Positions 52,968 to 62,659 of a DNA stretch of 64,000 bases are shown one piece after another; position 1 is the first letter of the stretch, and every line of letters begins with the position of its first letter. The stretch is from positions 1-64,000 of the forward strand of contig WNNJ02002298.1 of assembly GCA_012934845.2 (NCBI GenBank), in the 5' to 3' direction. The position numbers and the translations under genes were made by a program. The notes beneath the pieces were generated by a model. It did not search any database, was not told the DNA's origin, and saw only the letters and a program-made list of their open reading frames with translations. This DNA comes from Pomphorhynchus laevis (lineage: Eukaryota > Acanthocephala > Palaeacanthocephala > Echinorhynchida > Pomphorhynchidae).

Positions 52968-54107
52968 ATGAACGATCACATGCCGACAAGTAGTATGGAT
53001 GCTTTGGCAATTGCTGAACTTTCTAAATTCGCACACCAAAATGATTTCAATTTATCAGATTTAAATTATGACCAAGATAATAAAACTAGGACTAAGATAA
53101 GAATTTCAAAAAAGGAGCTAGCTAGTCAAATATTTACGGATGTCGGCGTCAATACAGATGATATGCCTATCAATTATTTAAATATCCAGCAAAATAACAT
53201 TACCAGGAAGCTTAAAAATTTTAGAGCCGCTCTTAAATTGAAAGAGGCAATTAAACAAAAGTTAACAGATGCAAAACAGAATTGTCTCGTAAATAAAAAG
53301 TGTTCTTTAGCTGAAAATCGCAAGCTTACAGCTTTAAAGGCGTTACCAACTGCATTTGGGCTGTTGTGTAATACCAAATTCAGCAAAATCGAAATTGAAG
53401 CAGATATCAAACCTACAGTGAGTAAATTTCGAATTCGTAAACTAGCTGGTTCTAGTTATCGATGCCCTGATGATTGCTATAATACATATTTTAATGTGGA
53501 CCAAAGTGACTATTTACCTAAAAAACGCGGATTTGTGTCAGATGTGCGTATTTTAAATCGTAGTCATGGTAAATTAACTGAAAATGTGTGCTCTTTAGTT
53601 GGTAGATTCTTATTGGACGAGGGCAATTTAAAGGATGATTTTTTCAAAGAATGCCCTAATCAATTAGATGCAAATATTTTAAATAATTCTTTAAAGGAAA
53701 AGCATTTCCCAAATATGCAAGTACAATACGAAGTTATTTCTCTAAAACAAGCATGGGAAGATTGTGATATCAACAAGAGCATGGGGTTCTTTGACTCTGT
53801 AGATGTGTGCGATAAGTTCTTTCCTAGACCTGGAATTACTCGTTATCGTAAAAACTCGGTAAGGAACTGTGTTCGTGTGGAAAACGCAACTGCAATTCCA
53901 AGAGGATATTTTAATGATTTATGTAGAGAAATGGGACTATCCCGACCGTTCATTATTTCCGATACCGACAATGATGATAACCACACTGTTACTAGGATTC
54001 ATTTACCTACAAATAGCGAAGCTTTTCGTCTTCTTAAAGATTTGAGAAAGCGCGCGTCGCATTTGAGACCAAGATTGACAAGATCTACTCATAAAAAAGA
54101 GGAATAA
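52968..54107 (+). CDS. Unrecognised 379-aa protein
   Basis: I do not recognise this protein. It is one uninterrupted ATG-started frame without introns, in the only long interval free of identifiable transposon sequence. It is hydrophilic and Lys/Asn/Asp-rich, with no signal peptide or membrane segment. The N-terminal part is probably helical (NITRKLKNFRAALKLKEAIK). The middle has SSYRCPDDCYNTYFNV and KRGFVSDVRILNRSHGKL. The C-terminal part has FFDSVDVCDKFFPRPGI and a basic end (RKRASHLRPRLTRSTHKKEE). No RT, endonuclease, integrase or zinc-knuckle motif is seen. A candidate AATAAA lies 173 bp downstream. It could be a host gene, a retrocopy, or an ORF of an undescribed element. Its AT-rich codon use matches the surrounding DNA. 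Confidence 0.6.
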   Translation: MNDHMPTSSMDALAIAELSKFAHQNDFNLSDLNYDQDNKTRTKIRISKKELASQIFTDVGVNTDDMPINYLNIQQNNITRKLKNFRAALKLKEAIKQKLTDAKQNCLVNKKCSLAENRKLTALKALPTAFGLLCNTKFSKIEIEADIKPTVSKFRIRKLAGSSYRCPDDCYNTYFNVDQSDYLPKKRGFVSDVRILNRSHGKLTENVCSLVGRFLLDEGNLKDDFFKECPNQLDANILNNSLKEKHFPNMQVQYEVISLKQAWEDCDINKSMGFFDSVDVCDKFFPRPGITRYRKNSVRNCVRVENATAIPRGYFNDLCREMGLSRPFIISDTDNDDNHTVTRIHLPTNSEAFRLLKDLRKRASHLRPRLTRSTHKKEE

Positions 54108-54279
54108 GAAAGGTAATCTATAATTTGGGAATTTCCGCGGTTTCTAATTTAACTTTTAAATTGTTTTTTTTTGTATTTAAATACCATTGAACATATTGTT
54201 TATTGAATCGTATATTTCGTTTGGTTTATTTGCATATTGGACTATGCCTGAATAGCCTTTTGGATTTGGTATGTATTTG

Positions 54280-54285
54280 AATAAA
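54280..54285 (+). terminator. Candidate polyadenylation signal of the 379-aa gene
   Basis: AATAAA 173 bp after the stop codon at 54107, in AT-rich sequence, so a chance match is possible. Confidence 0.35.
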
Positions 54286-55129
54286 TATCAACAACATGCG
54301 CATTTGTCTTTGAATATTAAACACATCTCTTTACAAATAACTTAAGGTTAGGACTACTAATCATATATCGAATTAAAATGAATATTATTTGATATAAACA
54401 TTCCTGAATCGTTTAGCCAATAAAGCCATTATAATATGTTCGATTACCGTTTAAATTTTAAGATCTACACGGTAACCAATGTATGTAAGCACACCGTTTA
54501 TCTATTTACATATTAATAAATCTTAATTCAACGGTGAATTTATGTCCGTAGATTTGTATGGTTACTACTGATTATTTAAATCTCTTTTTAATTTTTGTCC
54601 ATGCATTAGCTGATACACTATTTATATTAAATATATCATAAAAAGTTAATTTGCTTTGAATTCTAAATTATAACAACAATTTCTGAATGACTATTTGAAA
54701 TGAATTACCTCAAAACTTAATTATATTATTTCAAATCCTTTCAGCAGGATATTTTTTTTAATATTTTTTTAATTTTTCAATATTTTTTTTAATATTCTTA
54801 AAAATATTATTTTTAAGAATAATTAATACTTAATTTAGTGCTAATGTGACTTGTCACGATTTTAGCGTCATTGATGGAGACACAACGATATATATTTTCT
54901 TAGTCATCTACAAAAAAAACACTTCAAAAAATTACAATTTTTCGAAGTGTAATTCGCTGACAGAGTTAGCGAAATATCAAATTAAATTTATGTAAAAAAT
55001 ATTATTCCTTTGTAAATAGTTGATAATTATCCATTATTGACAAAGAATTATTCGATCAGGATCAAAGAAAGAAGGAAAATTTTATTTGATATTTAGTTAA
55101 CCTCTCTATCCTCTCTATAATCTTATATA
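54286..55129. other. AT-rich non-coding stretch with hairpins
   Basis: No coding signal. Hairpins: ATTCTTAAAAATATT / ATTTTTAAGAAT near 54793-54822, GTGAC-TT-GTCAC at 54846-54857, ACACTTC ... GAAGTGT at 54919-54950, and TTCGCT / AGCGAA at 54953-54973. Confidence 0.5.
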
Positions 55130-55340
55130 TTTTTTTCCGATTATAATATTAATTAATTTTTCCGAGTCTTCTTTTATTTTCCGATAATAAATAATAAAAC
55201 TATTACCTCCCATGTGAACACCTTTTATTTGTCTAAATATAGATGTCCCTACTTTTAAATAATTTTAATTTATCAAAATATTTAAGGATTCTATTAATTC
55301 AATTTTATCCATATATTTACTTGGTCTTAATTTTAATTGA
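55130..55340 (-). mobile_element. Penelope-like element fragment
   Basis: The minus strand matches the RT stretch at 41850-42030 (DKIELIESLNILI, then a GVPIGGN-adjacent sequence). It is a short, worn fragment. Confidence 0.7.
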
Positions 55341-55677
55341 AATCAGAAATGATTTCAATTAAATTTGCAGAATGTAAGACGAAAGACCTTCAATTAAAAC
55401 TAAATGTCAAAAAAGCAGACCAGTAGAGTAATGTTCAGCCAACATTAAAAAGACAGAAGCAGGTATTGAATCAGCAGCTGATGAGGTCAACCAATACTGA
55501 AATGTAGTGTACAGCTGTTGGCGTAGAGAAAGTGAATGTCTTGATGTATTAGATTTTATATTATATGGTATTATTATCAATGGACAACAAAGTGAGCAGC
55601 AATGCTCATTACAAATTGCGTCACAAACAGAAAAACTAAAGGTAGAAAATGAAAATGTAGAGTGTACTTTCTATTGT
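55341..55677. other. Unassigned stretch
   Basis: It contains a hairpin (ATTGAAATCA / TGATTTCAAT near 55337-55361). A short plus-strand frame (55507-55692) lies in it, which I do not recognise. Confidence 0.35.
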
Positions 55678-56425
55678 TCATATGTTCTCTGACTCGATCT
55701 TCGTCTTCAAGAAGGGATCTTCCTCCAGATTCGAGGATGCAACTGTTGAGTCAGCAAGGTGGTTCCAAGTATTAACGATTCGTTGGAAGTATAGGGATGT
55801 TCGTTTGTAGCGTAATCGTTGTGTTTTTAGCATGAACTGATGACCACGAAGTGAGGTTATATCGCGCGTATGCATTAACGATCTGAGTGGATGGCGATTG
55901 TCGTGTAAAATCTGACAGGCTAGGCACAGGTCCGCCTTGTCGCGCAGATACTGAATCGACCTCATTCCCAAACTCGAGAGCCGATCTTGATATTCCATAT
56001 GTCTAACCGCTTTTACCATTTTAGTTGCTGATCGGAATACAGACTCTAGATTATAACGTTCTCGTAAGGTGATTGGGTAACAAGCCGACGAAGCATAAAG
56101 GAGGATGCTCAAAATAAGTGCTTGTGAGATTGTTTTGAAGCATGAGATGTCAATATGAACAAGAGCTCGGCGAATCAGGCCGATGACTTTTCTCACTTTG
56201 GAACATGTAAGGTCAGTATGTAAACGTGTCGATAAGTTAGAACATATATAAACACCTAAATCCTTGTACGTGTTCGTCCTAAGAATAACACTGTTGTTTA
56301 TATGATAAATATGAGCTGACTCGACCGGACGTCTTGATATACAAATGTAGGCACACTTTTTCAAATTGAATTTTAACCCGTTTAAAATCGACCAGCCATT
56401 TATGGTGTTAATATCATTTAAATAT
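55678..56425 (-). pseudogene. Family A LINE, RT C-terminal part
   Basis: An open minus-strand frame downstream of motif C: INGWSILNGLKFNLKKC, YKDLGVYICSNLSTRLH, FKTISQALILSILLYASSAC, ACQILHDNRHPLRSL, YFQRIVNTWNHLADSTV. It parallels the C-terminal 230 residues of the copy ending at 15748 (YNDLGVLINSDLSTVTH). Motifs A to C are missing because the upstream side is replaced by PLE sequence at about 56420. No TAA tail is seen at the other end. Confidence 0.85.
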
Positions 56426-56830
56426 GTCATCTTTACGATATAAATTAAAAGTAGTTTTAATTGATATTAATTTAATGTTTATATCAAGATATATACTTTC
56501 TTTATCATCAATATTAGTTTTATTAAGAATGAGGCTACGTGGATAAATTTGTTTACTAATTGAATAAAAATTGTTAGAGTTAAACACATATATCTTTTTC
56601 CGACATATATATGTATATATTTTTCCGAATATAATATTAATTAATTTTTCTAATGCATCTTTAATATCTGCTAAATCTAGATTTGTATAAAGCGTACTAA
56701 AATCGTATGTATTTATATTTTGAAAATTTATTCATTTTGTCTGTTCTAAAAATTCTTTTGTAGAATTTATAGTGAAATAGTGTTTTATACCAACAAACTT
56801 GGAATATTTGTTTATACCAACAAATCTTGG
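56415..56830 (-). mobile_element. Penelope-like element fragment
   Basis: The minus strand carries the same sequence as parts of 63400-63740: the KEFLEQTK region, the STLYTNLDLADIKDAL-like region, then the RKDDIFK end. It lacks the RT core between these parts, as does the copy at 62660. It sits in the middle of a family A element. Confidence 0.75.
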
Positions 56831-57825
56831 AATATATGAAAAGAAGAGCCGAGTAACCGAGACTTATGTGAAGCATAAAGTCGACATGTTCCCTGGAACT
56901 GAGAACAACAATCAACAACCTATGCTTCTCAGGCATTATTTTACCCAGACGAAAAACTTTTTTAACAACAAGGCTTTGAGCAACAGAGAGGTTTTCACTG
57001 TCAATTATTTTGAACATAATTGTACGGAGAATCTTAACGTCATCATCTAGCCTAACCTGAGCATCACCGCTACCCGATTCTTTAACTCCAGATACAATGA
57101 TATTATATCTCCTATCTGAGATGGATTGTTTTCTACTTGATGTGTTGCCTAAGGAAGACTGCTTGAGTTGTTGATACTTCCTAATGTGGAATCATTAGTG
57201 GTACAGTCTATTGACATAGAGGTCAATTGGCTATTGACATTAGAAATGGGTTGATGTGATGATATGAGATGAGCTTCCTTTATGAGCTCCTTCACGCTCT
57301 CAATATGTGGAACCATACTGTGACCACTAGAAGGAAAATTCTGGGTAACATTATTGTCCAAGTGAGTTTTGACAGAATGCGTTTGTTCACTTCCTGTATG
57401 ACGAACAGTTAAAGATTTTGAGTGTCCTCTCTTTAAGATAAGAACAGGAGTGATTCCTGTAACCTACGATGAAGTGTTACCCATTTTATGTGGGCATCTA
57501 TGTGCATTTGAACCAATATCTTCGTTCGAATCATTGACGATCTCGACTAATTTTGACAGTACCTTCTCATTGTGAACATTTTGGGCACTTGTCATGACAA
57601 AGATGATGATTTCGTATTGTATATACAACTACTTGTAGTTCATCTACCTCCCTGTGTAGGATGTTAATGACGCCTGTAGCACAAATTCCACATAAGAAAC
57701 GCCCATTTAAGGCGCTTGGGACATCAACCGGTACTGATAAAATCGACCAGTTCAAGCAACCATCATTGTCGCAGCCAACTTGTACCTCCTCGTACTTCAG
57801 GTCATTTTTCTTGCATGTCTAGACT
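56831..57825 (-). mobile_element. Family A LINE, ORF1 part, antisense
   Basis: The start near 57820 reads VGCDNDGCLNWSILSVPVD then FLCGICATGVINIL, the zinc-like module of A ORF1 (compare 11720). HMVPHIESVKELIKEA-type sequence follows near 57300. The C-terminal block is VVKKVFRLGKIMPEKHRLLI and VLSSREHVDFML near 56970. Several breaks are present. Together with 55678-56425 it flanks a PLE piece. Confidence 0.75.
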
Positions 57826-57917
57826 TTTTACCCATTTTCATACTTGGTTTTTTCATACTTAGTAAAAGTAAGTGTGACAAGGAAATGATTGGACAAACCG
57901 GGATCAGTAATTGACAA
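57826..57917 (-). mobile_element. Family B LINE, downstream piece split by a Ty3 element
   Basis: Reads LSITDPGLSNHFLVTLTFTK, the end of the endonuclease. The upstream part of the same copy resumes at 61728, on the other side of the Ty3 fossil. Confidence 0.75.
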
Positions 57918-60900
57918 GTTTAGTGTATGTCTGCTATTAGTCTTCAGACACCAAACAAACAATAATGTTTGCGGTCCATTCTTCATCCCAGAATCTCGCG
58001 GGTTTCCTTCGAATCCTTTGAGGTCTCTCATATTGATGCGTATATACATCAATTGATCCATTGGTCTCATTGTCCTTCTTTCCGGTGTTATTCGTTTCTC
58101 ATTGTCATTTGTTCGTTCGGTGTGTTGCTGATTCAGAACGTCCAATTTTACTTCTGGGTTTAATTCTGGGTCTTTGCGTGGATACGTATTATATTTTCTC
58201 GATGAAATGTCTGGTTCATTACTATCGTTTCAAAATAGATTATTCTTAGTTGGGAGGTCGAATAATCTCGAATTCCTTTCTATTTTCCGTAGATGTTCGA
58301 CATGACGTCTGAGTTTCCGACCTTGTCTATTAAGTATTACTGTATTCCCGAATATGTTCTCAATCTTCCATATTTCTAGAGCATACATCGAAGTTAGTTT
58401 ATTCTTGCGCTGTTGTTTTACTAGTACTTCATCATTGACGTGGAGTGAATGTGGTCGGGCTTTTCGTGTTTGGTTAGATCTGATTTCCAATTTCTGTTTT
58501 ATCATTCGATCTCTTCTTGCGGCTTCATTATATCGTTTCGTCCTTTTGTTCTGTCGACAAATTGTTGGTAATTTTGTATGCAGTTCTCTAATAATGAGCA
58601 ATTGTGCTGGTGAAGCGCCGGTAACCACGTGATAACTATTTCGGTATTGTAATAGGTATTTGTGTAGGACTCGTCTCCAGTTCTTATTTTCGAGATGAGC
58701 TGATTGTATCACGTTTTAGTGAATCTGAAAAATCTTTCAATTTACCCGTTGGCCGCAGGATGGTAATGGGGTTATGTATCTTTTCCTAATTCCCCATTCG
58801 TTGAACATTTGTTTAAATTCTAGAGAGATAAATTAGGGTCCATTATCAGTTACTATTTCTATTGGAGCACCAAAGGTGCATATACATTCTTCGACAAACT
58901 CCGATACTATCATTGAAGATATAGACTTTGTTATTCGGATTATGGGCCATCTGGATCCGGCATTAATAAGGGCAATTATGTACTCTCCACTAGGGAAAGG
59001 GCCGCATATGTTTATGTGTATGATCTACCACGGACCTGGTATACTAGAGATGGTTATAGGAGTCCGTATACGTTGTGTGCCAATACATGCGCACGTAAGA
59101 CATGATTTTATTGTTTTTCTACGTCTTCGTCCATGTGAGGCAACCATACCTTACTCCGTAGCAGGCTTTTCGTTTTCACTATTCCTAAGTGTGTCTCGTG
59201 AGCAAGGTTCAATACGCGTGATTGCATACATTCTGGTATGACGATCTTTGCGTCTCTGATTATGAGTCCCTTCTTTGTTGTCAGCTCATCTTGTATGCGT
59301 GTGTATTCCTTTATGACTGAATCATACCAATTCGTGTTTCCTTCAATTGCTTGGCGTAGTGTTTGAAATATCTGATCTCTGAGGAAAGCGTGTGTTAATT
59401 CAGATAATGTGATTGACTTTGGTATGTGATTTGCAATAACTTGATTGATAAATCTCTCCTCCTAGGTTTCTTCTTTCGATGTGTATGCCGTGAATGGTAA
59501 TGGTTGTCTTGACATGATGTCTGCCGGTTTGTCCTTGCCTCTTATGTGTTCGAGCTTATAATTATATTGTTGTAATCGCAGAGCCCATCTAAGTATTATA
59601 GCGGATGGTTTTTCCATAGGTTTCAATATCGCTAATAGTGCTCGATGATCGGTATGTATTGTGAATTCGCTGCCGTAAAGGTAGAGGTGAAATTTAGGAA
59701 ACTACGTACTTCTTGTATAGATGTAGGTGGTTGAAAATGTTGTACTGCTTCTATTTTGGATTGCAATGGCCGTATTCCCTTCGCGATGATTATAAACCCG
59801 TGAAATTCAATTTCACTTTGATGAAAACCGAATTTTTCGTCGCCTATTGACAAATTATATTTTAACAGCTGTTTAAGCACTTCCTCAAGGGCTGTATTGT
59901 GTTCCGTTGTTGTGTTGCCCTAGATAATAATATCATCCGCCCCGTTTTTACAGCTTTTGCATTTGTGTAGAATTTGTTGTAGTACTTTTTGTACTTCTTC
60001 TGTTGCAGATTTGACTTCCATTACGAGTGTTTTATATCAAAATAGGCCTGCGTCGCAAATGAATGTTGTAATATCTCTTGATTCAGGGTTTAATTGAATT
60101 TGATGGTAATATATAAAAAGGATTCATTTTAACGTGGCAAATACGTGCCAGCGCACGCTTACATGACCACAACAAAACAAGACTGTGAATCAGGTGTCGA
60201 GAAGGTGTGAACGGAGGAGGTGTTTGAATGTGATAAAGGAGGGGGCGCGGCGGACGTCGAGAGGGAGTTGATTCCATAATATGATCTTAGATCTATTTTG
60301 GAGAATACTCGGCTGCTCAACTGTAGGAATTGGATATCGATTATGTCGAATTGCCATATTTTCTGTTCTAAGGTAAGCACATATGCGTATATCTCCGTTT
60401 TGTTTCGGTACTGCTACTACCGGCGAGGTTCATTCGCAAGGCCCAGTAACTTCTTCGATTATGTCGTCTTGTATCATTTGTTGAATCTTAGCTTCGACTG
60501 CTTTTCATAAATGAAATGTTGTACGATGGAAAGTTTTCAAAACGGGTTTGACTTCTGGGTCTATATCAAAATTGACTGTATACCCTTTCACACGTCCCAT
60601 TCTTTTCAGCTTTGGGATATACATGTCTAGCATTTGTTGTGTTGATTCACGAACACTTTGTTCGTGTATTTGTAAAATAGATGGGATTGGTATTAGACCT
60701 AGTTCGGTACACGCTCTTTTACCAAGGATATTACCACTTGTTCGGTATTCAGCGACTAAAGGGATCTGAGGTGTTTTTGTGTTGCCGTAAGTTAGTATTG
60801 ATTCAAACTCTCCTTTGATTTTAATGGGTGTATTGCCGTATGCTTTTGGTTTTGATGTTGATATACGAAGTTAAATGTAGGGGTGTTTCGTAAACAAGAA

Positions 60901-61727
60901 GTTGAAGGTGTATGTCTCGATTATGTTCACATTGGCTCCAGAATCAATGAGCATTGATATTGCTACGTCGTCAATTAAGATATTTTTCTGAATCATATCA
61001 TTGCTCTTTATTTGAAATATGTATTTCGCTTGTTCGTCTTCGTTCGAGAAAACTGATAGCTCTTCATACTCTTCGTATAAGAGTATTCTAGTGTATAAGC
61101 CATTGTTAGGGCTTGTTTGATTATTAGATTTGATTCGCGAAGTAATATCCTTCGCAATTTTTGGGAATTGCAATGTTCCACTAATTGATCAATAACCGCA
61201 TGTTCAGCATTATATTCATCGAACTTGCAACCCATCGCATGTGTGCGTAATCTTATAAGGTATTTTTCAGTTGATTCATCCGTCTGTTGTATCAAGGTTC
61301 GTAATTGATATCGCTCAAATATCTTTTATGAAATGATCATCTAGTGACTTCTTTAATTTGGTGTATGCTTGAACTTCCGTATATTCAGCTACTTGTAGTT
61401 GTAAGGCCTTGATTACTTCTTTCAAACATCGTCCACCGTAGAATCGTAGCATTGCTGCTTTTCCTTTTTCGTCGTTGATTTCGAAGGCATAGAAAGCGTC
61501 TTCGAGATTTTCGATCCATTCAATCCACTTGTTTGTACTATCGATGTCGCCTGGGTTGTAAGGTTGGATTGTGTATAGATTCGCCTCTATCCTCGTCGCC
61601 ACTTTAGTGTATGTCTGCTATTAATCTTTAGATGCCAAACAAACAATAATGTTTATATAAATCGGGAAACAAATCTATAACATAAATCATAAATTAAGAT
61701 AACATATTGTAATACACTATAAGAAGG
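57918..61727 (-). mobile_element. Ty3-type LTR element fossil, second lineage
   Basis: Minus-strand order: remnant 5' LTR (about 61604-61727); TGGCGACGAGGAT-type primer site just inside; gag-like region (61602-61010); aspartic protease (SMLIDSGANVNIIE near 60940); RT to RNase H region (about 60870-59500); integrase region ending in a GPY-like C-terminus (58712-58230); 3' LTR remnant at 57918-57972. A repeat of about 52 bp is shared by both ends. It is broken, with many breaks, and moderately old. It is inserted into a family B LINE and itself carries a B tail (60118-60285). Confidence 0.75.
60118..60285 (-). mobile_element. Family B LINE tail inserted in the Ty3 fossil
   Basis: About 168 bp of the minus-strand B 3' end, with the stem-loop at 60139-60162. 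It is nearly identical to the end of the piece at 37205-37690 (the shared SLSTSAAPPPLSHSNTSSV frame), so both come from one recent subfamily. Confidence 0.85.
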
Positions 61728-62440
61728 AGGAGTATATGCATTGAAGAAGTTGGGAACAACAATGATGGCGAGAGCACTGTCGAGAATATACATGGGCTTA
61801 TTTAAAGTAATTTAAACTTAAATAAATAAAAAAGGTTTGTTAGAGTGATAGAGTCAAAGTCAGACGGTGATCAAGACGAATGTTAAAGTCACCGAGAACA
61901 AAATAAATAGTATAAGTCGATGACTAGTGAGAAATAAGATCTGCATGCTCGCAAAAGAACACACGTGAGGGGTTAGCTGAGCCTGGATGATATACAATCA
62001 CAAGTTAAAAGAGAGTGAAAGGAGTTGATGATCTGCATATGAGCAATTCGAACAAAGTGGAACAGACGTTAACATTAATTTTACGTAGAGACGTTGGGTG
62101 ACGAGCAATGGCAACAATACCGCCATGGTTAGAAGCAGTAGATGTATGAGATGTAATTTGACGAGCTGATTCAACTAGAGAACAACTAGAGCGACATAGA
62201 CGACGAATAGCAAGATCGTCAGTGTCATATTACCAGGATTCGGTAATGCAGAGAATATCGATAGATAATTGATCGAAGATATCAAGGAGCAGATCAGCTT
62301 TATGAAGAATGGAGCGAGTATTAAAAAGACTAAGACGAAAAGTATGTTCAGGATCGAGATCGTTTAGCAAAGAAGACTGCGGGGATAGACGGGCGTCATC
62401 GGATATTTGGCCTCGTGCTTACTCGTTAGCTGCGGGTCAG
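61728..62440 (-). mobile_element. Family B LINE, endonuclease part, antisense
   Basis: The minus strand carries ORF2 from its start near 62400: FRLSLFNTRSILHKADLLL, ILCITES, a SNHGGIVAIARH-type stretch and VPNFFNAYT. The last word falls exactly at the Ty3 insertion point. Stops and small indels are present. Confidence 0.8.
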
Positions 62441-62606
62441 ACTTCTATTTCTGAATGATGCAATTAAATCGAAAATCGTTTAGCAATCGCCGAGTGAGAC
62501 AACTTTTGAGAATTTTTCGTATTGATTAGATCTTCTAATCATTTTCTTATGATAAATTTTGACTACGAATAGAAAACTTTACCCAATTTTGACGAAGGAT
62601 AATATC

Positions 62607-62648
62607 ATTGCAGACGTCGGATTGCAGACGTCGGATTGCAGACGTAGG
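62607..62648. repeat. 14-bp tandem repeat, three units
   Basis: ATTGCAGACGTCGG three times (the last with one change), about 15 bp before PLE sequence starts. Confidence 0.85.
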
Positions 62649-62659
62649 ATCAGATTCAA

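Noticed and set aside
55507-55692. A 61-codon plus-strand frame as a gene
   Set aside because: Too short, with no homologous copy or recognisable feature. It is left as unassigned sequence.
58354-59241. Plus-strand frames at 58.4-59.2 kb
   Set aside because: They are the complement of the integrase region of the Ty3 fossil on the minus strand.
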